From NCBI GenBank assembly GCA_035286125.1, contig JAYKIS010000042.1, forward strand, positions 1-37,376: 37,376 bases of DNA, written 5' to 3'. Source of the DNA: VGJW01 sp035286125 (GTDB taxonomy: Bacteria > Cyanobacteriota > Sericytochromatia > S15B-MN24 > VGJW01). The first letter of the stretch is position 1; every line of letters starts with the position of its first letter. The position numbers and the translations under genes were made by a program. Shown here piece after piece: positions 16,504-27,872 of this stretch. Under the pieces are notes generated by a model that ran no database searches, was not told where the DNA came from, and saw only the letters and a program-made list of their open reading frames with translations.

Positions 16504-17418
16504 ATGGGAATCGTCATGCGCGGGCCACGACCCGCACCCTCGCACGAACAACTGGCCCCCGAGGCCTTGCCGACCCTCGCCAACCTGGCCAAGGGTCGCG
16601 CTTCGGGCAGTACGTCCGCGCTCATTCGCAAGACGCCCCTCAATCCCGTCTACGTTGCGTGGATCGTCGTGCCGCACATCCTGGGCCTGGCCGGCCTTGC
16701 CCTGCCGTGGTCCGGACGGGACGTCGCGGTGGCCATCGGTATCTACCTGTGGATCGGCTTCTCCGTGACCTTGTACCTGCATCGCTACCTGACGCATCGG
16801 GGCTTCGACATGAAGGAACCGCTGGGCTTCATCTTCGCCATGGGGAGTGCCGTCGGGCTTTCGGGCGACCCGATCGGGTGGGTGAGCCACCATCGTCATC
16901 ACCACAAGACCAGTGATACCGACAACGATCTTCACAGCCCGCGCCACGGCCTGATGCACGCCCACATGAAGTGGTTCCTGCGCGAGCCTGCGGACCTTGA
17001 CGACGCCATTCGCCCGCTGGCCGAGGATTGCCGCAAGGTACCCTACCTGCGCTGGCTCGAGCGCCCGGGATTCTTCATGATTCCCCACGTGGCCGTGGCC
17101 GTGGCCCTCTACGCCATCGGCGGCCTGCCGCTGATGCTGCACGGTCTCTATCTGCCGTGGATCGTGATGGCGCACCATACCTATGCCATCAACTCGCTGA
17201 CACACAAGAGCTGGTTCGGCTACCGGCGCTTCGAGACCACTGATGACAGCGTCAACGCTCCGCTGCTGATCATGTCGCTGGGCGAAGGTTGGCACAACAA
17301 CCACCACGCCCATCCGCGACGTGCCAGCCACGGGCTTGCCTGGTACGAGATCGACGCGACCAAGATGATGATCTGGGTGCTCGAGCGCGTCCGGCTCGTG
17401 CGCAACGTCCACTGGTAG
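16504..17418 (+). CDS. Membrane fatty-acid desaturase (delta-9 type)
   Basis: Integral-membrane di-iron desaturase that inserts a double bond into acyl chains, 304 residues. The three histidine boxes are intact: HRYLTH (from His93), HHRHHH (from His129) and GEGWHNNHHAHP (from His264). They sit between hydrophobic segments near 46-90 and 190-225, as in acyl-CoA/acyl-lipid delta-9 desaturases. The enzyme needs oxygen, in contrast to the anaerobic reductase at the left edge, which points to a facultative lifestyle. The ATG at 16504 follows AGGAGG by about ten bases; in-frame GTG 16474 and ATG 16480 lie before that site and are less likely. Confidence 0.92.
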   Translation: MGIVMRGPRPAPSHEQLAPEALPTLANLAKGRASGSTSALIRKTPLNPVYVAWIVVPHILGLAGLALPWSGRDVAVAIGIYLWIGFSVTLYLHRYLTHRGFDMKEPLGFIFAMGSAVGLSGDPIGWVSHHRHHHKTSDTDNDLHSPRHGLMHAHMKWFLREPADLDDAIRPLAEDCRKVPYLRWLERPGFFMIPHVAVAVALYAIGGLPLMLHGLYLPWIVMAHHTYAINSLTHKSWFGYRRFETTDDSVNAPLLIMSLGEGWHNNHHAHPRRASHGLAWYEIDATKMMIWVLERVRLVRNVHW

Positions 17419-17433
17419 CGGCACACCAAATCG

Positions 17434-17472
17434 CCGAGGGGGCGGGAACCTGCACGGTTCCCGCCCCCTCGG
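17434..17472. terminator. Bidirectional hairpin terminator
   Basis: A perfect 17-base-pair GC-rich stem (17434-17450 with 17456-17472) with a five-base loop TGCAC lies between the convergent desaturase and phosphorylase genes. There is no T-run, but position and stability fit termination from both sides. Confidence 0.8.
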
Positions 17473-17487
17473 GCTTTGGGGCCGGGC

Positions 17488-20040
<2,553 letters not shown>

Positions 20041-20070
20041 GAAGGCCTCCGAAGATGGGGTCAGGCCTTG

Positions 20071-20079
20071 ATGATAGCA
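20071..20079 (-). promoter_or_regulatory. Extended -10 promoter of glgP
   Basis: The minus strand reads TTTGC-TATCAT, a strong extended -10 (TGn-TATCAT), 30 bases before the glgP GTG and after the stop of the small membrane protein gene. The same TTTGCTATNAT string occurs at 5913. Confidence 0.5.
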
Positions 20080-20100
20080 AACCCGCCCGCCCGGACGCCG

Positions 20101-20370
20101 TCAGGGGCGTGCCGGCAGGTTCCCGGGCGCTGGCGCCGAGCCGGCCCCGGGTGGCGTCAACCGCGCCCTGAGGAGGTCGAACGGCGCCCACCAGGACCCT
20201 GTCCGCATCGCGCCGGCGAGGTACAGGCCCACCACCAGGACGGCGAGGGAGAGCCAGCTGGTCCGCTGCGCCCTGCGCGCGCCATGAACCTGCTGGCTCT
20301 CGTAGATGGCGTGGTAGCGGCGCAGGCGCGGATGGCTGCGAAACCACGCTTCCAGATCATCCCCAGGCAT
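20101..20370 (-). CDS. Small single-pass membrane protein of unknown function
   Basis: An 89-residue protein upstream of glgP on the same strand. MPGDDLEAWFRSHPRLRRYH begins a charged cytoplasmic part; one hydrophobic helix follows (LSLAVLVVGLYLAGAM, about residues 40-55), then a Pro/Ala-rich tail. The ATG at 20370 is preceded by GGGAGG. I recognise no family. The ribosome site and gene spacing support it, but small size leaves doubt. Confidence 0.55.
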   Translation of the reverse strand: MPGDDLEAWFRSHPRLRRYHAIYESQQVHGARRAQRTSWLSLAVLVVGLYLAGAMRTGSWWAPFDLLRARLTPPGAGSAPAPGNLPARP

Positions 20371-20492
20371 CCCGCAACCTCCCGCGCCTTCCCATCCTAG
20401 CCCTCTCCCGACCGGGTCGCCAACACGGAATCTCCACCCCTCCTTAACCCAAGCACAAGAAGAATACGAATCAGGGCGCCGACAATACAGAT

Positions 20493-21737
20493 ATGCGCGG
20501 CATGCTCTCCCTCCCGTGGCCGAAGGCCCTGGCCCCCGTGGCCACGGCCCTCGTGCTGTCGGGATGCGGCGCTCCGGCCGGCAACCCGATGGCCATCGGC
20601 AGCGTGACCACGCGTGAAGCAGGCGCGAGCGGCGCGACGGATCGCCTGATGGTCCGCACGACAGCACCGGGCGGGGCCGCCCTGGTCGCCCGTCAGTTCG
20701 GGGCAACCACCCTGCGTGAAATCCCGCAGCTGGGTCTCGCCACGCTTCGCCTGCCCGGTGGCACACGTGCCGCGGACGCCATGGCACGCCTGTCCGCGCT
20801 GCCCGGAGTCTCCTGGGCCGAACCCGACCGCCGCATGAGCATCCGGACGACCGTCAACGACCCCGGCCGGACGTCCCAGTGGGGCCTGGACGCGATGCGG
20901 GTACCCGCTGCGTGGACCATGACCCGCGGGGACAGCCGGGTGGTGGTGGCCGTGCTCGACACCGGCGTCGACCTGTCGCACCCGGACCTGCGCACGCGCC
21001 TTGTCGAGGGCAAGGCCTTCGTGGCGGGCCGTAGCGGCCCCTCGGACGACAACGGCCACGGCACCCACGTCGCCGGTACCATCGTTGCCGAGGCGAACAA
21101 TGGCGTGGGCGTCGCCGGCGTGGCACCCGGTTGCCGCGTGATGCCCGTCAAGGTGCTCGATGCCGAGGGTGGCGGCCACACGGCGGACATCGTCGCCGGC
21201 CTGGTCTGGGCCGCAGACCACGGCGCCCGCATCATCAACCTGTCGCTCGGTGGTTCCGGCGGCGGCCAGGCTCTGGGCGAAGCCATCCGCTACGCGCAGG
21301 CCAAGGGCTGCCTCATCGTCGCCGCCATGGGCAACGAGGGTGCCCAGCAGCAGGAGTACCCCGCCGCGATGCCCGGCGTGCTGGCCGTGGGCGCGATCGA
21401 CCGGGAGGGCAACCGTTCCTCGTTCTCGAACTTCGGATCGTGGATCGCCGTGACGGCCCCTGGTTCGGGCATCCTGTCGACGACGCCCACCTACGACGTG
21501 ACGATGTCGCGGCAGGACGGCCTGAGCCGCGGCTATGGCAGCCTGAGCGGCACGTCGATGGCCACGCCCCATGCGGCAGGCCTCGCGGCCCTGCTGGCCT
21601 CGCTGCACCCCGAATGGAACGCGCGGACCCTGCACAAGCAGCTGATGGCGGGAACGCGCGACATCGCGACGCCGGGCTTCGACATCGAGACCGGCCACGG
21701 CCTGCTCGACGCCTGGAAGGCCGTGAACCTGCGCTAG
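20493..21737 (+). CDS. Subtilisin-family (S8) serine protease lipoprotein
   Basis: Secreted protease of 414 residues. The signal ends in lipobox LSGC (about residue 25), so the protease is probably tethered to an outer face of the envelope. A propeptide of the inhibitor I9 type (about 50-110; ATLRLPGG, LPGVSWAEPD) precedes the catalytic domain. The triad is complete: Asp156 in VAVLDTGVD, His189 in NGHGTHVAGT, Ser355 in GTSMATPHAAG; the oxyanion Asn lies in AAMGNEG. It most resembles thermitase/fervidolysin-type proteases. No ribosome site precedes the ATG. The upstream region is unusually AT-rich for the window, with AATACGAAT about 25 bases before the ATG as a possible -10. Confidence 0.93.
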   Translation: MRGMLSLPWPKALAPVATALVLSGCGAPAGNPMAIGSVTTREAGASGATDRLMVRTTAPGGAALVARQFGATTLREIPQLGLATLRLPGGTRAADAMARLSALPGVSWAEPDRRMSIRTTVNDPGRTSQWGLDAMRVPAAWTMTRGDSRVVVAVLDTGVDLSHPDLRTRLVEGKAFVAGRSGPSDDNGHGTHVAGTIVAEANNGVGVAGVAPGCRVMPVKVLDAEGGGHTADIVAGLVWAADHGARIINLSLGGSGGGQALGEAIRYAQAKGCLIVAAMGNEGAQQQEYPAAMPGVLAVGAIDREGNRSSFSNFGSWIAVTAPGSGILSTTPTYDVTMSRQDGLSRGYGSLSGTSMATPHAAGLAALLASLHPEWNARTLHKQLMAGTRDIATPGFDIETGHGLLDAWKAVNLR

Positions 21738-21817
21738 GTCGCCGGATGCCACGGGGATCACACCACGGCCTTCGCGGTCCGCATTAAGATGGGATCGCGC
21801 CCCGGGAGGGCGTCACG

Positions 21818-24800
21818 TTGAAGGTCCTGGAACGCCTGCTGGCGGGCCTGGCAGCTTTGGTGCTGCTGGTGCTCGCGAGCCTTGGCGTGCGCGCCTGGGG
21901 CGATCGTGCCCTGCTCCTCGACCAGGCGCGCCATGCCCTGACGGCCGGGGTGGCCGCGCAAGTCGGTTGGCGCGTCCAGTTGGGCAGGATCGACGGGCCC
22001 ATCTGGAACGAAATCAAGGTCCATGACGTCGTTGTCGATGCCGGGCTGGGGCCCAGCGCGCCTCGCCTCGGGACGGCCCGGCGGGTCACCGTGCGCTTCC
22101 ATCCCCTCCATGTCCTGCGCCTGGGGCCCCGCCCCATCGATATCCTGGTGGAAGGTGCGGAGCTGTCGGCGCGCCGCCTCAAGGACGGCAGGGTGGCCCT
22201 CGTGCCGCCGCGCCTGCCACCCCCGGACCCCAACGGCCTGAAGTGGCCCCCCATTCGCATCAGGGTCCCGGAGGCACGGCTGTCATGGAGCGATGCAGCC
22301 AAGGTCAAGGGAGGACCCATCGGTCCGTTCGCACGCGACCTCGTGGCCACGGACGCCGTCATCGAAGGCCGCGGGGACCTCTGGACGTGGCAGACCGACC
22401 TGCGCGAGGGCACCATCACGGCGCATCTCGAGGGCAGCCATCACGCGCTTTCGGGCAACGGCGACCTGGACGCCCGGGTTGACGGCCCCATCGGCGCCAC
22501 CTGGTTCCCCTACATCTTCCCGCCCGAGAAGCAGACCTTCCTGGCCGGCGATGCCTCGGTGCGCCTCAGTGTCCACTACGAGGTCCCGAGACCCAAAGCC
22601 TTCCGGATGGCAGGCACCGTCAAGGCGCAAGGCATCCGGATGCGACAGACGGGCGTCCGCCTCCCGCTCGAGGACGGGCGGATCGACATGGTCCTGACCG
22701 AGAAACTGCTGGACTTCAGGAGCATCGAGGGCACACTCGCCGGCAATTCCTTCAGGGCCAAGGGCCAGGTCATCCTGGGTCCGCTTCGTCCGCCCCTCTC
22801 CATGGAAGTCGAGGCACCCGCCATCGATCTGGCGAGCCTGACGCCCTTGCTGCCCGATCTGGCAGAGTTCAGGCTGGCAGGAACAGCCAAGGCGACGGCT
22901 TCGGTCCGCGGGGACATTCTGGCCCCCGAGACGGACATCTCCGTCGTGAGCAAGGCACCTCAGGCACTGGGGGCACCCATAGACGAAGCGACGGCCTTTG
23001 CCCGGATGCGGGGTGATTTCGTCGATGTGCCCGACATCCGCATCGACGCCCTCGGCGGCGTGGCGACGGGTTCGGCGCGCTTCGGGCTGTTGCCGGGCGC
23101 AGCGTTGTCGGCTGACCTCGACTATTCGGCCCTTGCCCCGGGACGCCTGTTGCGCCCGTACATGCCGGATCCGCCCGACCTCTCCGGGGCCCTGGAGGGC
23201 CACGTCCGGGTCCGCGGCGCCGCCGGCATCACCCGTACGGAAATCACCACCGCCGGGCGCGGTGTCGGCATCGGACGGCAGGCCTTGGCCGCGCTGAGCG
23301 CCAGGATGCTGATCGATCCCGCTGGCGTCCACATCCAGGCCGCGGAAGCCGTCGCCTCCGGCGGTCGCATCAGCCTTGCAGGCCATCTGGACAAGCAGCG
23401 GCGGTGGCAGGGTCGCTTCGGCGTGGCCGGCCTGCCACTCGAGGCCGTGGCAGAGGCGGGACTGCCGATGAGCCTGAGCGGGCTTGCGGAGGGGGAGGGC
23501 GTCGTCGACCTGCCCCTGAATGCCCCCGGGACCTGGCGAGGACAGGGCAATCTCAGGATTCGCGGCGCACGGGCCGAAGGCTGGCCCGTGCCCGAGGCCG
23601 AAGCCCGGTTCGTCCTGAACGGGCAGAGCCTCGCCTTGCCGGACCTTCGGGCACGGCTGGGCAGTCCCGATGGCCGGGGCGAAGTCCGAGGCAGCGGCAT
23701 CGTCCGCTTGCCGGAAAACGGGCGACCCGCCCGGGTCCACCTCGAACTGCTGGCCGAGGCCCTGCAACTGGGTGAGTTGGCCGAACCGCTGCGCACTTTG
23801 GCACCCAAGGCCGGAACCATCACGGGCCGTGTCGACCTGCCTTTCGCGACCCTCGACGCCGAGGGCAATCGCTGGCGGGTCACGACCCGCGTGCGCGTCG
23901 CGGAAGTCGATGCCCCGGAATGGGGCCGCCTGGAACAGGCCGACGGGCAGGTCATCGTCTCCCCCGAGACGCTCTGGCTGCCGGAAGCCAACCTGACAGC
24001 CGGCGGCCAGATCGTGCACCTCTCGGGCAACGTGGCACTCAAGCCCGGTGGACGCCATGACCTCGACGTGCCCGTTGCCGATCTGGACCTGCAGCCTTTC
24101 CTCGCAGCCTTCCACTGGGACCGTATCCTCGAAGGCACGATCCTGGCTGATGCCCTTGGTCAGAGCGGCGCGCGCAGCCGGACCCGGCCGTGGGTCAACC
24201 TGCCCGAGCGGAATCCGGGCACGCGCACCGAAGGAGACTCGTGGCTCGAAGCCTACGGTCACTGGCTGCGCAATCACCGCATCCCCGATCCGCCTGATCC
24301 GCGGACGGTCCTGGGCAGCCACCCCATCTGGGAGGAGTTGCGCGGTCGCCTGACAGGCAACATCCACCTCAGTGGCGATGTCCGGCACCCGATGTGGTCG
24401 ATGGACGTGGCCGGAACTCGCCTGTCGCTCTATGACAGGCCCTTGGCCCTGGGTCCCTGGCAGGCCGTGGTGGCGAACGACAGGATCGAGCTGCACGGGC
24501 TGGACCTCGATGCCGGCAACGGCGTACGGCTCCGGGGCGGAGGCATGCTGGGCGGCGAAGGCATCGAATTCGACCTGGCTGGCCTCGATCTGGCGTGGGC
24601 TGATCCCTGGCTACGAAGCCGCAACCTGACGGTTACGGGCCAGGCCGCTGCCAAGGTCCGGCTCGTCGGCAGCGTGGCCTCGCCGGCCCTGCTCTTCGAT
24701 GCCCGGGCCACGGGCGGAACCCTGGATGTCCTGAAGTACGACGAGGCCAGGGTGAGCGGCCGTTACCAAGGGGGCCGCCTGAACCTCGACGACGCCACCG

Positions 24801-26425
24801 TGATCGCCGGAGACCGCCGCACACGCCTGTACGGGGTCATTCCGATCGACGCGGCTCTGGCCGACGAACCCATGGCCCTGTCCCTGGGTGTCGAAGGACC
24901 CAGCCTCGGGATCGTGTCGACCCTGACCAAGGGGCTTGTCGAGTGGCAGGGCGGGGACGGCTACCTGCGGATGCGCATCCTCGGATCCCGCTCCGCACCG
25001 CGGCTTGCCGGCGTGCTCGAACTGTCGCGGGCACGCCTGGGCATCCGCAGCCTGACACAGCCGCTGACGGACGTGGAGGTCCGGGCCGTCATCGGCGATG
25101 GCATCGTCAAGGTGACGCGCGCCGAGGGGCTTCTGGGCGGCGGCCGCGTATCCGCCAACGGCTATGTGACGATGAAGCAGTTCACGCTGGATGGCCTCGA
25201 CCTTGCCGCGCAGGTCCGCAACTCCCGCATCGCCCTGCGCAGCGGCCTCTATGACGGCCAGGTCGATGCGGCGCTTCGCGTGGGCGGTACCCTCAAGAAA
25301 CCGCGCATCGCGGGCCAGCTTGCCGTCTCGAACGGGACGCTGGACCTGGGGGTCGACCCCCCCGAGGAGGACGACGACGATCCTGCGACACCCGTTGTCC
25401 TGGACCGCCTCGTCGTGACCCTCAAGGACACGATGCGCGTCTTCCAGCCCAACCTGATGGATGTGCGAGTCGCAGGCAACCTCATCGTCGAAGGGCTGCT
25501 CGACCTGCCCGATCCCAAGGGACAGATCACGGTCATCCCCATAGGCAGCAAGGTCACGACGTTCTACACGAACGACTTTCGTGTCACGGAAGGCACGGTC
25601 GAGTTCGTGGGATCGGGCCGAAGCGATCTTGCCGACCTGCGCGGACCGAAACCGACCATGAAGCAATTGCTCGCCGGAACCCAGGTCCGCGTGGTCGCGA
25701 CCGGCAACGTCAGGGATGCCGAGGGCCTGCGGACGGCAGCCGACGGCACGACGGGACAGATGGTCAAGGTCACGGCCACCATCGACGGCACGCTGGCGTC
25801 GCTCAACAACCGCTTCACCAGCGACCCGCCCGGCTATACCCAGCAGGACCTGGAGCGCATGGTGGGCAAGCCGCAGTTGGTCAGCAACCTGTTCGTGCTT
25901 GCCCAGGGCAACGTGGCGTCCGCCAGTACCGACCTTGCCCGCGAATTCGCCCCGGGATTGGTGAATTTCGCCCTGAACCGCATCGTGCAGCCCCTGGTCG
26001 ACCCCCTGACCCGCAACCTGCTGCTCTCCGACCTGTCCTTCGACATTGTCAACGGGGCCCGTGCCAGCACAGGCATCGACCCCAACCAAGGCTTCCTGGG
26101 TGGCTTCAACATGGCCCTGTCGGGGGAAACGCAGACCATCGGGCCCGTCTCGGGCTCCGGTCGCTATCTCTTCCGACGCGGCAGCCAGGCCCTGGCCGCC
26201 CAGAACAACACGGATTTGTGGCGTGCCGGCCTCAACATGCAGCTGGCCCAGAACCTGGCGCTGACCACGCAGATAGAGCAGGCCGATCGCCTGGCGACCC
26301 AGGCAGGGGTAGGCGTACCGGCCATCCAGACTGAGGTCCGGCAGTGGCTGAATCCTGACTTGGGGGCCAACAACAGCACGGAGTTCATCATGACGCTGCA
26401 GTTGCGCTGGCGTGGCAGGTTCTAG
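21818..26425 (+). CDS. tamB: TamB/YtfN-like envelope translocation protein
   Basis: A 1535-residue AsmA/TamB-type protein. Such proteins form a long beta groove spanning the periplasm and carry lipids or help insert outer-membrane proteins. A single N-terminal membrane helix (LAGLAALVLLVLASLGV, about 9-25) precedes an AsmA-like start and a very long run of beta-strand repeats. The C-terminal DUF490 region (about 1100-1535) includes IPIGSKVTTFYTNDFRV, SDLADLRG, LASLNNRFTSDPPGYTQ and the final strand TLQLRWRGRF. The start is TTG with GGGAGGG seven bases upstream. TAAGAT at 21785-21790 is a weak -10 candidate. No TamA/Omp85 partner gene lies in the window. Protein family is secure, exact cargo is not. 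Confidence 0.88.
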   Translation: MKVLERLLAGLAALVLLVLASLGVRAWGDRALLLDQARHALTAGVAAQVGWRVQLGRIDGPIWNEIKVHDVVVDAGLGPSAPRLGTARRVTVRFHPLHVLRLGPRPIDILVEGAELSARRLKDGRVALVPPRLPPPDPNGLKWPPIRIRVPEARLSWSDAAKVKGGPIGPFARDLVATDAVIEGRGDLWTWQTDLREGTITAHLEGSHHALSGNGDLDARVDGPIGATWFPYIFPPEKQTFLAGDASVRLSVHYEVPRPKAFRMAGTVKAQGIRMRQTGVRLPLEDGRIDMVLTEKLLDFRSIEGTLAGNSFRAKGQVILGPLRPPLSMEVEAPAIDLASLTPLLPDLAEFRLAGTAKATASVRGDILAPETDISVVSKAPQALGAPIDEATAFARMRGDFVDVPDIRIDALGGVATGSARFGLLPGAALSADLDYSALAPGRLLRPYMPDPPDLSGALEGHVRVRGAAGITRTEITTAGRGVGIGRQALAALSARMLIDPAGVHIQAAEAVASGGRISLAGHLDKQRRWQGRFGVAGLPLEAVAEAGLPMSLSGLAEGEGVVDLPLNAPGTWRGQGNLRIRGARAEGWPVPEAEARFVLNGQSLALPDLRARLGSPDGRGEVRGSGIVRLPENGRPARVHLELLAEALQLGELAEPLRTLAPKAGTITGRVDLPFATLDAEGNRWRVTTRVRVAEVDAPEWGRLEQADGQVIVSPETLWLPEANLTAGGQIVHLSGNVALKPGGRHDLDVPVADLDLQPFLAAFHWDRILEGTILADALGQSGARSRTRPWVNLPERNPGTRTEGDSWLEAYGHWLRNHRIPDPPDPRTVLGSHPIWEELRGRLTGNIHLSGDVRHPMWSMDVAGTRLSLYDRPLALGPWQAVVANDRIELHGLDLDAGNGVRLRGGGMLGGEGIEFDLAGLDLAWADPWLRSRNLTVTGQAAAKVRLVGSVASPALLFDARATGGTLDVLKYDEARVSGRYQGGRLNLDDATVIAGDRRTRLYGVIPIDAALADEPMALSLGVEGPSLGIVSTLTKGLVEWQGGDGYLRMRILGSRSAPRLAGVLELSRARLGIRSLTQPLTDVEVRAVIGDGIVKVTRAEGLLGGGRVSANGYVTMKQFTLDGLDLAAQVRNSRIALRSGLYDGQVDAALRVGGTLKKPRIAGQLAVSNGTLDLGVDPPEEDDDDPATPVVLDRLVVTLKDTMRVFQPNLMDVRVAGNLIVEGLLDLPDPKGQITVIPIGSKVTTFYTNDFRVTEGTVEFVGSGRSDLADLRGPKPTMKQLLAGTQVRVVATGNVRDAEGLRTAADGTTGQMVKVTATIDGTLASLNNRFTSDPPGYTQQDLERMVGKPQLVSNLFVLAQGNVASASTDLAREFAPGLVNFALNRIVQPLVDPLTRNLLLSDLSFDIVNGARASTGIDPNQGFLGGFNMALSGETQTIGPVSGSGRYLFRRGSQALAAQNNTDLWRAGLNMQLAQNLALTTQIEQADRLATQAGVGVPAIQTEVRQWLNPDLGANNSTEFIMTLQLRWRGRF

Positions 26426-26437
26426 GACCGTCACAGG

Positions 26438-26466
26438 TTAAGGAACCGGCCCCGTTGGGGTATGAT
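26438..26466 (+). promoter_or_regulatory. Promoter of the OmpR-type regulator
   Basis: TTAAGG (26438-26443), a 17-base spacer and TATGAT (26461-26466). The -10 is strong and preceded by TTGGGG; the -35 is weak. The leader to the GTG at 26533 would be about 60 bases. Confidence 0.5.
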
Positions 26467-26532
26467 TGCGGCGGTCACGGCCTTAACCATCCGCACCCGC
26501 CCTCGTACGCCCAAGTTCGCAAGGAGTTTCCC

Positions 26533-27222
26533 GTGGCAGAGAAGGTCCTGCTCGTCGACGACGAGGAAATGATCCTCGAGTCGATTGAATTCGCCCTCAC
26601 ACAGGAAGGCTACGAGGTGGTCAAGGCCATGGATGGACAGGAAGCCATCCAGCAGGTCCAGACGGCCAAACCCAACCTCATCGTGCTCGACCTGATGCTG
26701 CCCAAGCTGTCCGGGCTCGAGGTCTGCCGCCTGCTTCGCCGCGAGCAGAACGACATCCCCATCATCATGCTGACGGCCAAGGGCGAGGAGATCGACCGCG
26801 TCATCGGCCTCGAGGTCGGGGCGGACGACTACCTCATCAAGCCGTTCTCGCTGCGCGAGCTGGTGGCCCGCATCAAGGCCCTGCTGCGCCGCAGCAAGCC
26901 GGTGGAGCCCGAGAACAAGTCCAAGATCTTCCAGCACGGCGAGTTGCTCATCAACCTTTCGGAGCACCGGGTGCTGGTCGGCAGCCGGGAAGTCGAGCTG
27001 TCGCCCAAGGAGTTCAAGATCCTCGCCATGCTGATGGGCACCCCGGGGCGAGTCTTCTCGCGCGAGGAATTGCTCGAGCAGGTCTGGGGCCTGGACTTCT
27101 ACGGCGACACCAAGACCGTCGACGTCCATATCCGCTGGCTGCGGGAAAAGATCGAGAAGGACCCCTCGAGCCCCAAGTTCATCCAGACCGTGCGTGGCTT
27201 CGGCTACCGACTCGGGACCTGA
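26533..27222 (+). CDS. OmpR/PhoB-family response regulator
   Basis: DNA-binding two-component regulator, 229 residues. The receiver domain (1-120) has the acidic pair DDEE near residue 10, phospho-acceptor Asp53 in IVLDLMLP, MLTAKG and the conserved Lys in YLIKPF. The C-terminal winged helix (about 135-228) has SPKEFKILAMLM, VFSREELLEQVWG, VDVHIRWLREKIE and the wing IQTVRGFGYRL. It resembles PhoB and cyanobacterial RpaB. The GTG at 26533 follows AAGGAG at ideal spacing. No histidine kinase is nearby; the next gene, three bases on, is a cyclic-nucleotide-binding protein in the same operon. Confidence 0.93.
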   Translation: MAEKVLLVDDEEMILESIEFALTQEGYEVVKAMDGQEAIQQVQTAKPNLIVLDLMLPKLSGLEVCRLLRREQNDIPIIMLTAKGEEIDRVIGLEVGADDYLIKPFSLRELVARIKALLRRSKPVEPENKSKIFQHGELLINLSEHRVLVGSREVELSPKEFKILAMLMGTPGRVFSREELLEQVWGLDFYGDTKTVDVHIRWLREKIEKDPSSPKFIQTVRGFGYRLGT

Positions 27223-27225
27223 CGC

Positions 27226-27636
27226 ATGACCCAGGGAGCAGGTGCGCACACGCGGCGGCTCAAGTCGGGCAATGTCCTCTTCATGGAGGGGGATACCGGC
27301 CGCGAGATGTTCGTCATCCTGAAGGGTTCGATGCTGCTGTACCGGGTCGTCGGCCGCAAGGTTCGCCAGGGCAGCGACGTGCTGTTCGGCGAAACGACCC
27401 AGACCATCGCCCACCTCAAGGAGGCCGACTTCTTCGGCGAGATGGCCCTGCTCGACGGACAACCCCGCTCGACTTGCGCCGTCGCGACCAGCGACACGGT
27501 CCTGCTCGTGCTCGATGAGGCGAACTTCGGCCAGGTGCTCGCCGAGAGACCCGACTTCGCCCTGCGCCTGATGCGTGAGTTCACGCGACGCATCCGGGGC
27601 CTCGAAGGCCAGATCCGAGCCCAGGGCGCCCAGTAG
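27226..27636 (+). CDS. Cyclic nucleotide-binding domain protein without HTH
   Basis: A 136-residue single CNB domain as in Crp, but with no DNA-binding domain. Conserved features are GNVLFMEGDTGREMFVILKG, the phosphate-binding cassette FFGEMALLDGQPRSTCAVA (about 67-85) and a last helix RLMREFTRRIRGLEGQ. The cassette keeps the Glu and Arg that contact cyclic-nucleotide ribose and phosphate, so ligand binding is likely. It follows the OmpR-type regulator by three bases and may give that operon a second-messenger input. A terminator hairpin follows it. Confidence 0.88.
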   Translation: MTQGAGAHTRRLKSGNVLFMEGDTGREMFVILKGSMLLYRVVGRKVRQGSDVLFGETTQTIAHLKEADFFGEMALLDGQPRSTCAVATSDTVLLVLDEANFGQVLAERPDFALRLMREFTRRIRGLEGQIRAQGAQ

Positions 27637-27650
27637 GGGCCGCCGCAGCC

Positions 27651-27683
27651 ATCCCCCCCTTGTCCGTCCGGACGAGGGGGGAT
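27651..27683 (+). terminator. Hairpin terminator after the regulator–CNB operon
   Basis: ATCCCCCC pairs with GGGGGGAT, and the inner arms TTGTCC and GGACGA also pair with one bulge and one G-U pair. The stem is about 14 base pairs with a four-base loop, 14 bases after the stop. No long T-run follows (GTTCATT). Confidence 0.65.
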
Positions 27684-27764
27684 GTTCATTCGGGACGATG
27701 CCTTGCACGGCCCGCGCGGCGATTCTTCCTTGTTGACCTTGCAACGGAGAGATTGCTTCCGGAA

Positions 27765-27777
27765 GGACAGAGTGTCC
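27765..27777. promoter_or_regulatory. Possible operator before the triple-HTH gene
   Basis: GGACA-GAG-TGTCC, a perfect inverted repeat with five-base arms, ends eight bases before the TTGACA -35 element. The position fits a site for a regulator, perhaps the downstream HTH protein itself. Confidence 0.35.
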
Positions 27778-27784
27778 GAAAGTC

Positions 27785-27813
27785 TTGACACGGCCCAAGC
27801 CGCTTGCGATAAA
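27785..27813 (+). promoter_or_regulatory. Sigma-70 type promoter of the triple-HTH gene
   Basis: A perfect -35 TTGACA (27785-27790), 17-base spacer and GATAAA (27808-27813) as -10. It is the clearest two-element promoter in the window; the leader to the ATG would be about 53 bases. Confidence 0.6.
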
Positions 27814-27872
27814 GGAACTGTGGGGTTTCCCGACCTACCTTCCCAGCACGTCCCCACGACTTGGAGTATCCG

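Noticed and set aside
24611..26434. A 607-codon frame on the minus strand, and another at 22283-24496
   Set aside because: Both are antisense to the TamB-like gene and have no ribosome site, promoter or recognisable motif.
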